64,000 bases of DNA, from the NCBI GenBank assembly GCA_016179045.1, contig JACOSL010000006.1, forward strand, positions 1-64,000, read 5' to 3'. Source of the stretch: Fimbriimonas ginsengisoli (lineage in GTDB: Bacteria; Armatimonadota; Fimbriimonadia; Fimbriimonadales; Fimbriimonadaceae). A program made the position numbers and the translations under genes. Below are positions 25,542 through 34,053 of the stretch, in pieces. The first letter of the stretch is position 1. Each line of letters starts with the position of its first letter. Under the pieces are notes generated by a model that had not been told where the DNA came from, did not search any database, and saw nothing but the letters and a program-made list of their open reading frames with translations.

Positions 25542-26315
25542 ATGAAGCCCGTGTCGGCGCCCCTTCGAGCTGTCTCGCTCGCGCTTTCCGCGATAGCGGG
25601 CGCCGTATTGGCCGCGTGGGGCGTTGCCTGGCTGTGCGGGCGATATTGGGGCGCCTGGCTTCCATTCGCGCTCTCGGTCGCGGTGACCGCGCTGCTCGGC
25701 CTATTGCCCCGGGCGCGACCTTGGGCGGTGCGCGGGCCCTACGCGCTGATGTTCGGGGGCGGGGTGCTTGCGCTGTGGTTCGTTACCCGGCTCAAGCCGC
25801 CCTGGGACTGGGCCGACCACGTGGCGCCCTATCTCGCCCCAGCGGCTGGCGTCTTGGCGGTGGTCGGGCTTGTCTGGTGGCAGATCTCGATTGCGGTCCA
25901 GCCCGAGGCGAAGCGGCCTCCCGCTGGGTGGCTTGTGTGGCTTGCTGCCGCCGCCTGGCTCGTGGCGTACTTCAGCAGCGCTCGTGGCGCCCCAGGAGTG
26001 ATGGAGCGACTCTTCTCGGAGTGGTTTGGGCTGAGCCTTACGCAAGCTCACGACCTAACGGTGGTGGCCCGCAAGGCGATTCACTTTGCATTTTATGGGC
26101 TTGTTGGGCTTGGCGGCGCGCGCGCCGCGATTGGCTCCAGGGCAACGCCAGCCACCTCCGCCGCGTTCGCCGCCAGCCTCGCCCTCAGCTACGCGCTGTT
26201 CGACGAGTACCGCCAGAGCACCTTCCCAGGGCGCACCGGCTCGCTTGCCGACATCGCCCTGGATATGGCGGGTGCGGGCCTTTTCCTTTGGGTCGCGCTG
26301 GCGCGGAAGCGGTGA
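25542..26315 (+). CDS. VanZ-like family membrane protein
   Basis: A 257-residue membrane protein with about seven hydrophobic segments. The VanZ-like core occupies the C-terminal third: RKAIHFAFYGLVGLGGARA, LALSYALFDEYRQSTFPGR and SLADIALDMAGAGLFLWVAL, which match the conserved FDExxQ...GR...D...G pattern. The N-terminal two-thirds are an extra set of helices. The ATG at 25542 starts MKPVSAPLRAVSLAL; GTG at 25551 is also possible. A longer in-frame reading upstream overlaps surE antisense and is rejected. Function is unproven in most members. Confidence 0.75.
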   Translation: MKPVSAPLRAVSLALSAIAGAVLAAWGVAWLCGRYWGAWLPFALSVAVTALLGLLPRARPWAVRGPYALMFGGGVLALWFVTRLKPPWDWADHVAPYLAPAAGVLAVVGLVWWQISIAVQPEAKRPPAGWLVWLAAAAWLVAYFSSARGAPGVMERLFSEWFGLSLTQAHDLTVVARKAIHFAFYGLVGLGGARAAIGSRATPATSAAFAASLALSYALFDEYRQSTFPGRTGSLADIALDMAGAGLFLWVALARKR

Positions 26316-26330
26316 GGGACTATGGCCGAG

Positions 26331-26369
26331 CGATTGTCGAGCGATGTCGAACGATTGTCGAACGATTGC
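26331..26369. repeat. short tandem repeat, about 11-bp unit
   Basis: GAGCGATTGTC, GAGCGATGTC, GAACGATTGTC and GAACGATTG stand in tandem in the 160-bp gap between the VanZ-like gene and the rdgB stop. It is unlike the neighbouring sequence and has no coding explanation. Confidence 0.55.
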
Positions 26370-26474
26370 TCCGGCCGGTGACTCTGCGACGGTTCGAACG
26401 GGAGGGGCAGGCACCGTCGCGCCCATCTGATCATGCCTCGGCCCACCCCTGGTGCAGAGGCTGTCGAAATGCTC

Positions 26475-27104
26475 TCATTTAGCCCAGCGTGCGACGCCGA
26501 TCGTATCCAGCGCATCCCCCAAAAGCCGCAGCACCTTCCCGCGATGGCTGACCAGGTGCTTATCGTCGGCGGTCAGGTCCGCCATCGTGCATCCCTTCTC
26601 GGGGAGGAAGAAGATCGGATCGTAGCCGAAGCCGCCCGACCCGCTCGGTCGCTCGGCGATCCGGCCCTCGCATGTCGCCTCGAAAACGCGCGTCGCTTGC
26701 CCCAACGCGGGCGGCGCGGCCAAGGCCACGCAACATCGAAACTGAGCGGCACGGGCCGACCCTTCGATACCGCGCAGCGCATCCAGAATCCGGGCCATCT
26801 TCTCGGCAAATGGGGTCGCCGGGCCTTCAAATCGTTTCGAGTGAAGCCCGGGGGCTCCGTCGAGGGCATCGATCTCCAGCCCCGCGTCGTCGGCCAGGCT
26901 CCATTCCTCGGTAAAAACTGCGGCCGACTCCGCCTTGATCCTCGCGTTCTGCGCGTAGGTCGAGCCGGTCTCCTCTGGCTCGGGCGCGCCGGGAAAGTCG
27001 GCTAGGGTGGCAATCGTGAGGATTGGGAAGCGAGCACCCAGGATTTGGCTCATCTCGCCGCCCTTCTTCGCGTTATGCGTCGCCAGCACCAGTCGCGAGA
27101 TCAT
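26475..27104 (-). CDS. rdgB: dITP/XTP pyrophosphatase
   Basis: A 209-residue HAM1/RdgB house-cleaning pyrophosphatase that removes non-canonical purine triphosphates. It has THNAKKGGEM, SLADDAGLEIDALDGAPGLHS, GSGGFGYDPIFFLPE and LVSHRGKVLR, the substrate and Mg-binding motifs. Its ATG overlaps the rph stop by 4 nt, so rph and rdgB form a common two-gene operon, an arrangement seen in many bacteria. Confidence 0.95.
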   Translation of the reverse strand: MISRLVLATHNAKKGGEMSQILGARFPILTIATLADFPGAPEPEETGSTYAQNARIKAESAAVFTEEWSLADDAGLEIDALDGAPGLHSKRFEGPATPFAEKMARILDALRGIEGSARAAQFRCCVALAAPPALGQATRVFEATCEGRIAERPSGSGGFGYDPIFFLPEKGCTMADLTADDKHLVSHRGKVLRLLGDALDTIGVARWAK

Positions 27105-27814
27105 TCGAGGCCGAGGATATTCCGCTGCGCGGCAACGAGATCGTCGATCCCCTTCTTGGCGAGCTTGAGCAGCTTGCCAAGCGTTTCCGCCGAGAATGGC
27201 TGCTGCTCGGCCGTGCCCTGGATTTCCACGAACTTGCCGGAGGCGGTCATCACCACGTTCATGTCGGTGGCGGCGCTGCTGTCTTCGTCGTAGTTTAGGT
27301 CGAGCACCTCCTCGCCTCGCACCACGCCGACGCTAATGGCCGCAAGCGGTTCGCCCAAGGGCGACTTCTTCAGCATCCGCTGGGAGTTCATCCACGCGAT
27401 CGCCTCATGCAGGGCGACGTAGGCGCCCGTGATCGCGGCGCATCGCGTGCCACCGTCTGCCTGGAGGGCGTCGCAATCGAGTGTGATCGTCCGCTCGCCC
27501 AAGGCGTCGGTATCGACAACCGAGCGCAATGCGCGTCCGATCAAACGCTGGATCTCCATGCTGCGCCCGTTCGGACGCATCAGATCGCGCTGGTTTCGCT
27601 GACGCCCTGAGCGCGGCAGCATCGAGTACTCGGCGGTCACCCACCCCGTGCCCTTTCCTTTGAGGAACGGAGGCACCCGATCCTCGACCGTGGCGGTAAC
27701 GAGCATATGGGTTTCGCCTAGCTTGACCAGGCACGAGCCCTCGGCGAACTTGGCGAATCCTCGATGGAGGGTGAGTGGACGAAGTTCATCGGGCCTTCGC
27801 CCGTCGCTGCGCAT
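27101..27814 (-). CDS. rph: ribonuclease PH
   Basis: A 237-residue phosphorolytic 3'-5' exoribonuclease that trims tRNA 3' ends. It starts MRSDGRRPDELRPLTLHRGF, and shows GETHMLVTATVEDRVPPFLK, the AEYSMLPRSGRQRNQRD block and QADGGTRCAAITGAYVAL. The ATG at 27814 gives the family N-terminus; an upstream in-frame reading is not supported. The rdgB gene overlaps its end by 4 nt. Confidence 0.95.
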   Translation of the reverse strand: MRSDGRRPDELRPLTLHRGFAKFAEGSCLVKLGETHMLVTATVEDRVPPFLKGKGTGWVTAEYSMLPRSGRQRNQRDLMRPNGRSMEIQRLIGRALRSVVDTDALGERTITLDCDALQADGGTRCAAITGAYVALHEAIAWMNSQRMLKKSPLGEPLAAISVGVVRGEEVLDLNYDEDSSAATDMNVVMTASGKFVEIQGTAEQQPFSAETLGKLLKLAKKGIDDLVAAQRNILGLE

Positions 27815-27886
27815 GGGGACAGTGTACCGACAGGCCAGAGCCCATGCGAATCCGCCTCCGCCTGCCAACAATTTGGATTGACCGGA

Positions 27887-28699
27887 ATGCGGAGCGACCT
27901 GCTTCAAGCGGCAGCCCTATGCTGCCATGGCAACGTCTTTTTGTCCTGCGGCGACCCCAGCGCCGACCAGGCCATCTTCGTGCTGCCCCCTCGCCTTGCT
28001 TCCAGCAGCTTCGAGCGCACCAGTTCGACCGAAGGAGTCCACCAGCGCAACACGCCCGCCGAATGGCTCGTGCTCATGCGCGAGGAGGGCGTCAAGGCCC
28101 TGCGTCTCGACCTCGAGGGATGCGCGTTCGGTGGCCAGCGGGCAACCGGTGAAACCTGGGGCTTGCTCACTTCGGGCCAGACCGGACTTGAGATCTGGGA
28201 ACCGCGCCAGGCGACCGAGGCCGAACCCGAGATCGAGAACATCCCCTCGTTTGCCGCCCGGCGCTTGCATCCGTGGAGCCTAAGGCGACCGCCGACGCTG
28301 GACGAAGCGCACCAAAAGCTCGCCGAGGCGCTTAGCCGGGCGCAGGAGTTTTGCAACCACGGCGTCCACCGTTCGATGGCACTCCCCTTGGATCGGTGCG
28401 TTCAAATGCACCTGTCGCACTGCGAAGACCTCGCCGCATGGGCTGAGCTGTTCCCGCCCCTCTTCGCGGGTCTGGCCAGGGCCGAGATGGCCTCGGCGAT
28501 ACGAACCCTCACCGTCCTAAGCTCTCCGGCCTGGGCGCATCAGCAGATCGGCGAGGAACAGCAGCCAGAACTGGTCGCCACTACGATGAAGCTGTGGCAT
28601 GCCGCACGGCTCGCCCTCGAGGCGGCAAGCGCGGTCACCGAGTGGTGCGCGCCGGAACTGACCAGCTCCCGGCTACTTCCCCATTTGCCTGCCGCGTGA
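27887..28699 (+). CDS. hypothetical protein, 270 residues
   Basis: An unrecognised soluble-looking protein beginning MRSDLLQAAALCCHGNVFLS. The N-terminal half is a mixed alpha/beta region with GETWGLLTSGQTGLEIWEP; the C-terminal half is helical (ALSRAQEFCNHGVHRSMALP, LTVLSSPAWAHQQIGEEQQP). No signal peptide or membrane segment. It is divergent from rph (about 70 nt) and its last 65 nt overlap the end of the convergent pseudopilin-like gene in antisense. Coding appearance is good but no family is recognised. Confidence 0.6.
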   Translation: MRSDLLQAAALCCHGNVFLSCGDPSADQAIFVLPPRLASSSFERTSSTEGVHQRNTPAEWLVLMREEGVKALRLDLEGCAFGGQRATGETWGLLTSGQTGLEIWEPRQATEAEPEIENIPSFAARRLHPWSLRRPPTLDEAHQKLAEALSRAQEFCNHGVHRSMALPLDRCVQMHLSHCEDLAAWAELFPPLFAGLARAEMASAIRTLTVLSSPAWAHQQIGEEQQPELVATTMKLWHAARLALEAASAVTEWCAPELTSSRLLPHLPAA

Positions 28700-29519
28700 T
28701 CAGAGCGTCCGACGGACGTGCGGTCTTGATGCCTCCCGACGCATCCAGAAAGAAGATTCCATCCGAATGTCGAGGGACGATGGGTTCCACTTGCGGCTTC
28801 GAGCAAGAGAACCATCCGCCCGTCGAGCTGGCCGTCACGTCGAAATTGCCGTCTTGCGTTCCGTAGAAGGCAAGACGGGTTACCGCTCCCGAGTGCAGAG
28901 TGGGCGCCCCGTTCCCGTCCGAGTAGCCGATCAGAAAACCATCGGCAGGCACCGGCTTGCCGCCGTCATCGAGGAACGGAGTCGGATCAAAGGTGTGCAT
29001 CGAACCGAAGTTCGATGTCTCCGCGACTAGGACCACCCGGTCGGGATTCGAAACGTGGGAGACGGGGAAACCAGCGTAGGCGCCGTACATGCCATAGCTC
29101 ATAGGCAGATCGGAGGCGGTCGACGCGGGATGTTGCGCTAGAACGGTCTCTTCCTCAGTCGAGGCTGGGCATGAGAAGTTCGAACGCGCGTTCATGTAGG
29201 GCGCGATGAGCGTAGCCCAAGTGTACGGGCGCCCCCGCCCGTCGAGTTGGGGCGCTCCCGACGAGGTCGTCTCGAAAGCGGTCGGAAAACGGTCGTCGTG
29301 CCCCTCCGCGTACTGGAACATGGCTTGACCGATCTGCTTGAAATTGGCCTTGCATAAGTGCCGATCCCGATCCTCGCGAAACTTCTTGTACAGGGGGATC
29401 ATGAGGAGGATGAACAGGCCGATCACGATCAGGACGGCGCGCACCTCCTTCAATGTCATGTGGGTGCGCTTGCCTTCCTCGGGCAACGCGTCGTCGAATT
29501 CAGCCGCCATGAAGATCAA
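28635..29519 (-). CDS. pseudopilin-like (DUF1559-type) membrane protein
   Basis: A 294-residue protein with one N-terminal membrane helix (about 27-45, AVLIVIGLFILLMIPLYKKF) followed by the type I pseudopilin-like region CKANFKQIGQAMFQYAEGHD and a C-terminal RHSDGIFFLDASGGIKT that matches the H-x9-DG pattern of DUF1559 proteins. Such proteins are very numerous in Planctomycetes and Armatimonadota and are poorly understood. The ATG overlaps the LCP gene stop by 4 nt (ATGA), so it is translationally coupled to it. Its 3' end overlaps the convergent hypothetical gene by 65 nt. Confidence 0.7.
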   Translation of the reverse strand: MIFMAAEFDDALPEEGKRTHMTLKEVRAVLIVIGLFILLMIPLYKKFREDRDRHLCKANFKQIGQAMFQYAEGHDDRFPTAFETTSSGAPQLDGRGRPYTWATLIAPYMNARSNFSCPASTEEETVLAQHPASTASDLPMSYGMYGAYAGFPVSHVSNPDRVVLVAETSNFGSMHTFDPTPFLDDGGKPVPADGFLIGYSDGNGAPTLHSGAVTRLAFYGTQDGNFDVTASSTGGWFSCSKPQVEPIVPRHSDGIFFLDASGGIKTARPSDALITRQANGEVAGSWSVPARTTR

Positions 29520-30469
29520 GACGCGCCCTCGGGGGCATCCGAGGTGAAGCGATACTCAGCCAGCACCTGACCGAGCTTATCGGAATCCAGGGTGAGGTTG
29601 GACGACCCGCTGATCTCGTTGACAGGCACCGCCCCCAGATGGACGTTCTCCCTGGGAACTCGGTTAGCGAAATTGGCCAGGCAGGCCACCTCCCTTGCGT
29701 TCAGTCCGCCAAGAAGCTGCGTCGCCTTCCGGGAGACCGCGTGGAGCTTCCACACGTTGTGGGTGAGCACCTCCTTGAACGCCATGACGAACTGGGCCTG
29801 CCGATCCGTACGTGCGAAGTCGCTGTCCCCGTGTCGGTAGCGAACGAAGCCCATCGCCTGGTAGCCGTTCAACAGGTGATAGCCCTTCTTCAGGTGGATG
29901 TGGAGGCCGCCCGCGTTATCGTCGTAGTTGAGGTTCTTGCCCACCTCGATGGGCACGCCGCCGACGAGGTTAACCACATCCTGGAAGGCATTGAAATCGA
30001 GGGTAATTACGTGGTCGACCAGGATGCCCGGAAGAAGGGCTTCCACCGCTCGCTTGGCAAGAGGCGGCCCCCCGATTGCGTGGTAAGCGTTGATCTTCCG
30101 AGGACGGTAGCCCGACATGCCGAGAAGAGTGTCGCGCGGGATCGCCACGCCAGTTATCGATCCGCGCTCGAAATCCAGATGGGCCAGAAGCATCATGTCG
30201 CTTCGCGCAAGCGCCTTGGTCACCCTCTTGCCGCCTGGCGTGAGGTCCTCGTCGCAGCCAAGAACGAGAACGTTCAGCGAATCCTGGCCGAACACGTCTT
30301 GGGGCGTGGTCCGACCGAATCGCTGGCTCAGAGCCTCGCGAAACACGTCGCTACGCTCGATCAGAGCGCCGACGGTGCCGATCGCCAGCGCGGTCGTGCA
30401 AAGCAACGCGTACACGAACCAGCCAAGGAGACGCAGCCAAAGGGGCCTTCTGCGGAACTTGCGGGGCAT
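29516..30469 (-). CDS. LytR-CpsA-Psr (LCP) family protein
   Basis: A 317-residue protein with a cytoplasmic basic start, one membrane helix (about 12-35) and an extracytoplasmic LCP domain. LCP proteins transfer glycopolymers from lipid carriers to peptidoglycan or proteins. Motifs visible are NVLVLGCDEDLTPGG, ALARSDMMLLAHLDFE, VAIPRDTLLGMSGYRPRKIN and FVRYRHGDSDFARTDRQAQF, with the conserved Arg residues. It sits downstream of a GAF histidine kinase and overlaps the pseudopilin-like gene. The glycopolymer substrate is unknown. Confidence 0.9.
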   Translation of the reverse strand: MPRKFRRRPLWLRLLGWFVYALLCTTALAIGTVGALIERSDVFREALSQRFGRTTPQDVFGQDSLNVLVLGCDEDLTPGGKRVTKALARSDMMLLAHLDFERGSITGVAIPRDTLLGMSGYRPRKINAYHAIGGPPLAKRAVEALLPGILVDHVITLDFNAFQDVVNLVGGVPIEVGKNLNYDDNAGGLHIHLKKGYHLLNGYQAMGFVRYRHGDSDFARTDRQAQFVMAFKEVLTHNVWKLHAVSRKATQLLGGLNAREVACLANFANRVPRENVHLGAVPVNEISGSSNLTLDSDKLGQVLAEYRFTSDAPEGAS

Positions 30470-30499
30470 AGGATGGACGGGCCTATTTTGGCATAACGC

Positions 30500-31813
30500 C
30501 TAGGCGGGCCCTTCAGTTTCTTCGGGGCCCCTGTCGTCTGGAAATACGACTCGAAAGGTCGATCCTTGGTCGATTTCGCTGTCGATCTCGACCTTACCGG
30601 CATGAGTAGCCGCCAGCTCGAGCACGATCTTCATGCCCCAGCCAGAGCCTCCGCCTTTGTCCCAACGGCTTCGCGCGTTGCCCGAGAGGATTCGCTCCGC
30701 GGTCTGTCGGCTCATCCCTGGGCCGGAGTCGATCACTTCCACCACGTGCCTGCCATCGAACGCGTAGCGAATGCGCACCTCACCGAAGATCGCCCCCGAG
30801 TCCTCCGCCATGCGCGCCTCCCAGTCCTCGGGAATGGTTTCGCGCACCGCCTTGATCGCGTTCCCGACCAGGTTTTGCACGATGCGGAACACATACAGTT
30901 CGTCGTGATAGTAAGGCGGCGCGTCCTCCTGGATGTCGTATAGCAGCGCCACCATGCTCTTGCGACCCTCCGATTCCAAGTAGGCCGCGCTTGTTTGGAT
31001 CGTCCCTGCAAGCGGCGCTAGCACCCGAACGGGCCGCAACTCCCGCCCGACCGAAAGATCGGATACGAGCCGCGAGTAGCCGACGATCCGGTCTACCGAC
31101 TGCTTCAGGTCGAGGAACATTCCGTCAAGCGATTCGACGTACATCTGCGCGGTTTCCTGGCCCGCGTTCTCTTGCAGGTGCTCCTTGAGGCCGTCCATCG
31201 CAAGATCGCTGAACGAGAGGTTGGCGTACAGGCTCGCGGCGAGGTTGCCGATGTCATGGCTCACCTTGCCCATGCCGAGCAGGGTCGAAGCGCGCGAGGA
31301 CTCCTCGAGGAGCTTAGAATTGAGGAAGGCCATCGTCGAAACCGCGGCGACGGTATCGAGCACCGCTTGGTCCATCTCGCTGAAGCACCCGTCGAGCTTG
31401 TTGATCAGCTGGACGACGCCGATGGGCACCTCGTCCTCCATCATCAGCGGCACGCTGACCATCGAGCGAACTTCGACACCGGTGGCCCTCTCGAACGCGT
31501 TCCAGGCGCTCTCGGGCTTCGCGTCGAACTCGCGTGTCAAGCTGCGCCTGCTTTGGAAGGCTTGGCCGGCCAACCCAAAGTCGTCGGGCATGTCCTTCAC
31601 CGGCAGCCTGTCCGCGATGCCTTCCGGAAGCACATGCTGGAAGCGCAGCCGTTTCCCTTCCGGTTCATGGAGGTAGATCGTGCCTCCCGAAGCGCCAACC
31701 GCATCCACGCAGATGGCGAGCACGTCTCGCAGCAGCAAGTCGAAATTCCCGCTGCTCGCCAGCTTGCGGGTCGCTCGCTGGACCGCCTGGATGAGCCGCT
31801 CGCTGGTCTCCAT
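30500..31813 (-). CDS. GAF-domain sensor histidine kinase
   Basis: A 437-residue cytoplasmic protein. Residues about 25-170 are a GAF domain (GGTIYLHEPEGKRLRFQHVL, MVSVPLMMEDEVPIGVVQLI). The phosphoacceptor region is GMGKVSHDIGNLAASL (about residue 188), and the catalytic domain has the N box VQNLVGNAIKAV, G1 VIDSGPGMS and G2 GGGSGWGMKIVLELA, so it is a complete HATPase. No response regulator is adjacent. It could sense a small ligand through GAF; the ligand is unknown. Confidence 0.88.
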   Translation of the reverse strand: METSERLIQAVQRATRKLASSGNFDLLLRDVLAICVDAVGASGGTIYLHEPEGKRLRFQHVLPEGIADRLPVKDMPDDFGLAGQAFQSRRSLTREFDAKPESAWNAFERATGVEVRSMVSVPLMMEDEVPIGVVQLINKLDGCFSEMDQAVLDTVAAVSTMAFLNSKLLEESSRASTLLGMGKVSHDIGNLAASLYANLSFSDLAMDGLKEHLQENAGQETAQMYVESLDGMFLDLKQSVDRIVGYSRLVSDLSVGRELRPVRVLAPLAGTIQTSAAYLESEGRKSMVALLYDIQEDAPPYYHDELYVFRIVQNLVGNAIKAVRETIPEDWEARMAEDSGAIFGEVRIRYAFDGRHVVEVIDSGPGMSRQTAERILSGNARSRWDKGGGSGWGMKIVLELAATHAGKVEIDSEIDQGSTFRVVFPDDRGPEETEGPA

Positions 31814-31841
31814 TCGGGCGAGTGTACTTGACGCTAAGGGT

Positions 31842-32600
31842 CTAGCCGAGAGTGGCGGCTTTCCATGCCTGGACTTGCGCCACGATCTGCTCGCGCCCTG
31901 CCCCTCCGTGCCACTTCTCGGCCAGCAGCGTCACCAGCGCCGATCCGATCACCACGCCGTCGGCGAACTCGGCCACGCTGCGAACGTGTTGCGGTTCGCT
32001 TACGCCGAAGCCCACGCAGATCGGTAGATCGGTTAGAGACCGGAGCCTATCGACCAGAAGCAGTGCCTCCTCCGGCCCGCGGGCGTCGCCGGTCACGCCG
32101 GTGCGCGAGACGGCGTAGACGAAGCCGGACGAGGCCTCTGCCACCCGCACGAGGCGAGCGTCGGTGCTTGTGGGCGCGGCAAGGAAGATCGTGGCAAGAC
32201 CTTCTGGACGGGCTGCTTCCTGCCAGGGTCCCGCCTCTTCGGGGATCAGGTCGCTCACGATGACTCCCGACACCCCGGCCGCCTTGAGCTCCTGCGCGGA
32301 CTTGCCCAGACCAAGTCGCAGCATAGGGTTTAGATAGCCCATCGCGACCAGCGGCACATCAGCTTTCACTGCTCCCAATGTCTGCAAGATCCCAGGCGGG
32401 GTCACACCTCGGTCCAACGCGCGCTGGCTGCTGGCCTGGATGGTCGGACCGTCGGCAATCGGGTCGCTGAACGGAATCCCTACCTCGACCACATCGGCTC
32501 CGCCTTCGGCGAGAGCACCGATGATGCCAGGAAGTTCCTCGAGGCTGGGATCGCCAGCGGTGACGAAGAGGATCAGCGCGCGTTCCCCGCGGGTCTTCAT
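31842..32600 (-). CDS. trpA: tryptophan synthase alpha chain
   Basis: A 252-residue TIM-barrel subunit that cleaves indole-glycerol-phosphate to indole. The start reads ALILFVTAGDPSLEELPGII; EVGIPFSDPIADGPTIQ holds the catalytic Asp, and FVYAVSRTGVTGDARG the phosphate loop. No other trp synthesis gene is adjacent, but trpS for tRNA charging is in the window at 59332. It has no visible leader peptide or T-box; the 56-nt gap to parB is short. Confidence 0.95.
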   Translation of the reverse strand: MKTRGERALILFVTAGDPSLEELPGIIGALAEGGADVVEVGIPFSDPIADGPTIQASSQRALDRGVTPPGILQTLGAVKADVPLVAMGYLNPMLRLGLGKSAQELKAAGVSGVIVSDLIPEEAGPWQEAARPEGLATIFLAAPTSTDARLVRVAEASSGFVYAVSRTGVTGDARGPEEALLLVDRLRSLTDLPICVGFGVSEPQHVRSVAEFADGVVIGSALVTLLAEKWHGGAGREQIVAQVQAWKAATLG

Positions 32601-32656
32601 CTCGGCTAGCTTACGCGCTGCCGATTGCCGGCCCTCGGCATAGGTGTCGCCTGCGC

Positions 32657-33496
32657 TCAGAGCGACACGCCCAGTTGGTCGGTCAGACGCTGAAGGTCCT
32701 CGTCCGAGTAGTAGGCGATGCGGACCTGCCCGGCGCTGCCTTTGCTCACGATCGTGACCGGAGTCCCAAAATGGGTGGACAAGGCCCCTTCGAGGGCGGC
32801 AATGTCGGGCGCCGGCATCGCCTTTCGCCGCGCGGCAGGGGGCCTTGGCCTTGGCGCCCGCTTGGCCGCCTCCTCGACCTCGCGAACGCTAAGCCCCTTC
32901 GCGATCACTTGATCGAAGGTTGCCAACATCTGGGCCTCATTCGGCAACCCGAGCAAAGCCCGGGCATGCCCTTCGGAGATCGATCCCTTGTCGAGGCCGT
33001 CGAGGATTCGCTTCGGCAGCTTCAGCAGCCTCAGGGTGTTAGCCACGGCCGCCCGCGATTTTCCGACCCTCTCCGCCACTTGCTCTTGGGTCAGCCCAAA
33101 TCGGGTCGTCAGTTCGCGATACGCCCGCGCGCATTCGAGCGGAGCGATGTCCTCGCGCTGCAGGTTCTCCACCAGCGCCAGTTCTAGAGACATCTTTGGG
33201 TCTGCATCGCGGACCACGATCGGCACCACCGCGAGACCCGCGAGCGCGGCCGCCCGGAGCCGGCGCTCCCCCGCGATGAGTTCGTAGCTGCCCCGGCTCG
33301 TCTCGCGCACGGCCAGCGGTTGCAACACGCCGTGAGCCTTGATCGATGCGGCCAACTCGGCCAGCGCGGTGCCGTCGAAGGTAGTTCGGGGCTGGTGGCC
33401 GTTCGGGACGATGCGCTCGATGGGCACTTCCGCGGGATGGGCGTCGATCTGCCCGGCAATCAGGTGTCCTATCCCTTTCCCTAGCGAGCGGCGCAT
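32657..33496 (-). CDS. parB: chromosome-partitioning protein ParB
   Basis: A 279-residue ParB/Spo0J protein. It has the CTP-binding N-domain (GVLQPLAVRETSRGSYELIA, GERRLRAAALAGL, ENLQREDIAPLECARAY) and the HTH region LTQEQVAERVGKSRAAVANT. The C-terminal part (ALEGALSTHFGTPVTIVSKG) is the dimerisation domain. MRRSLGKGIGHLI is the normal N-terminus, so the ATG at 33496 was chosen over the TTG at 33517. ParA is not adjacent, unlike most parAB operons; a peroxiredoxin gene precedes it with overlapping ends. No parS site was found in the window. Confidence 0.92.
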   Translation of the reverse strand: MRRSLGKGIGHLIAGQIDAHPAEVPIERIVPNGHQPRTTFDGTALAELAASIKAHGVLQPLAVRETSRGSYELIAGERRLRAAALAGLAVVPIVVRDADPKMSLELALVENLQREDIAPLECARAYRELTTRFGLTQEQVAERVGKSRAAVANTLRLLKLPKRILDGLDKGSISEGHARALLGLPNEAQMLATFDQVIAKGLSVREVEEAAKRAPRPRPPAARRKAMPAPDIAALEGALSTHFGTPVTIVSKGSAGQVRIAYYSDEDLQRLTDQLGVSL

Positions 33497-33509
33497 GTCC
33501 AGCCAAACC

Positions 33510-33992
33510 TCAAGCAACCAACGACTTCAACGTAGCACGTATCGCGTCGAAGTTGGGCAGTTCACCGAGGACCGCCATCTGCTCGGAGTAACGAACAACT
33601 CCCGAACGATCTATCACGAACGCTGCTCGCGCCGTGCCAGGTCCGAGCCCGGCAAAGTCCGGCCAAACCACATCGTAGGCCCGAGTCACCTCCCTCTGGT
33701 AATCAGAGAGCAGGGTTACTCCTATATCCGCCCTTTTCGCCCACGCTGCCTGAGCAAAAGGGTTATCTGGGCTGATCCCGTAGACTGCGGCGCCAAGTTC
33801 GGCGTATGTTCCGAGTCCCTGGGTCGTCTCGCACATCTCCTTCTCGCAAGCACCCGAGAACGCCGCCGGGAAAAACAGGAGGACGACCGCCTCACTCGAG
33901 ACGACGTCGCTCAGGCGCAACTCCTTCATCTCGCCGTCAATGCGTCCCTTGAGGGTGAAATCGGGCGCTTTGGCCCCTACGGGTAATGCCAT
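33510..33992 (-). CDS. AhpC/TSA-family peroxiredoxin
   Basis: A 160-residue peroxiredoxin. The motif LLFFPAAFSGACEKEMCETT contains the peroxidatic Cys in the position found in AhpE- and BCP-like peroxiredoxins; a second nearby Cys (CETT) is possibly the resolving one. It reduces peroxides; the reductant is not known. Its stop lies 14 nt before the ParB start. Divergent from the DUF5695 gene. Confidence 0.88.
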   Translation of the reverse strand: MALPVGAKAPDFTLKGRIDGEMKELRLSDVVSSEAVVLLFFPAAFSGACEKEMCETTQGLGTYAELGAAVYGISPDNPFAQAAWAKRADIGVTLLSDYQREVTRAYDVVWPDFAGLGPGTARAAFVIDRSGVVRYSEQMAVLGELPNFDAIRATLKSLVA

Positions 33993-34053
33993 AAAGTGGG
34001 CTCAAGATACCCCGGTGACAGTCAAAGACGTTGGGTATGCTGGCGACCCCGCC

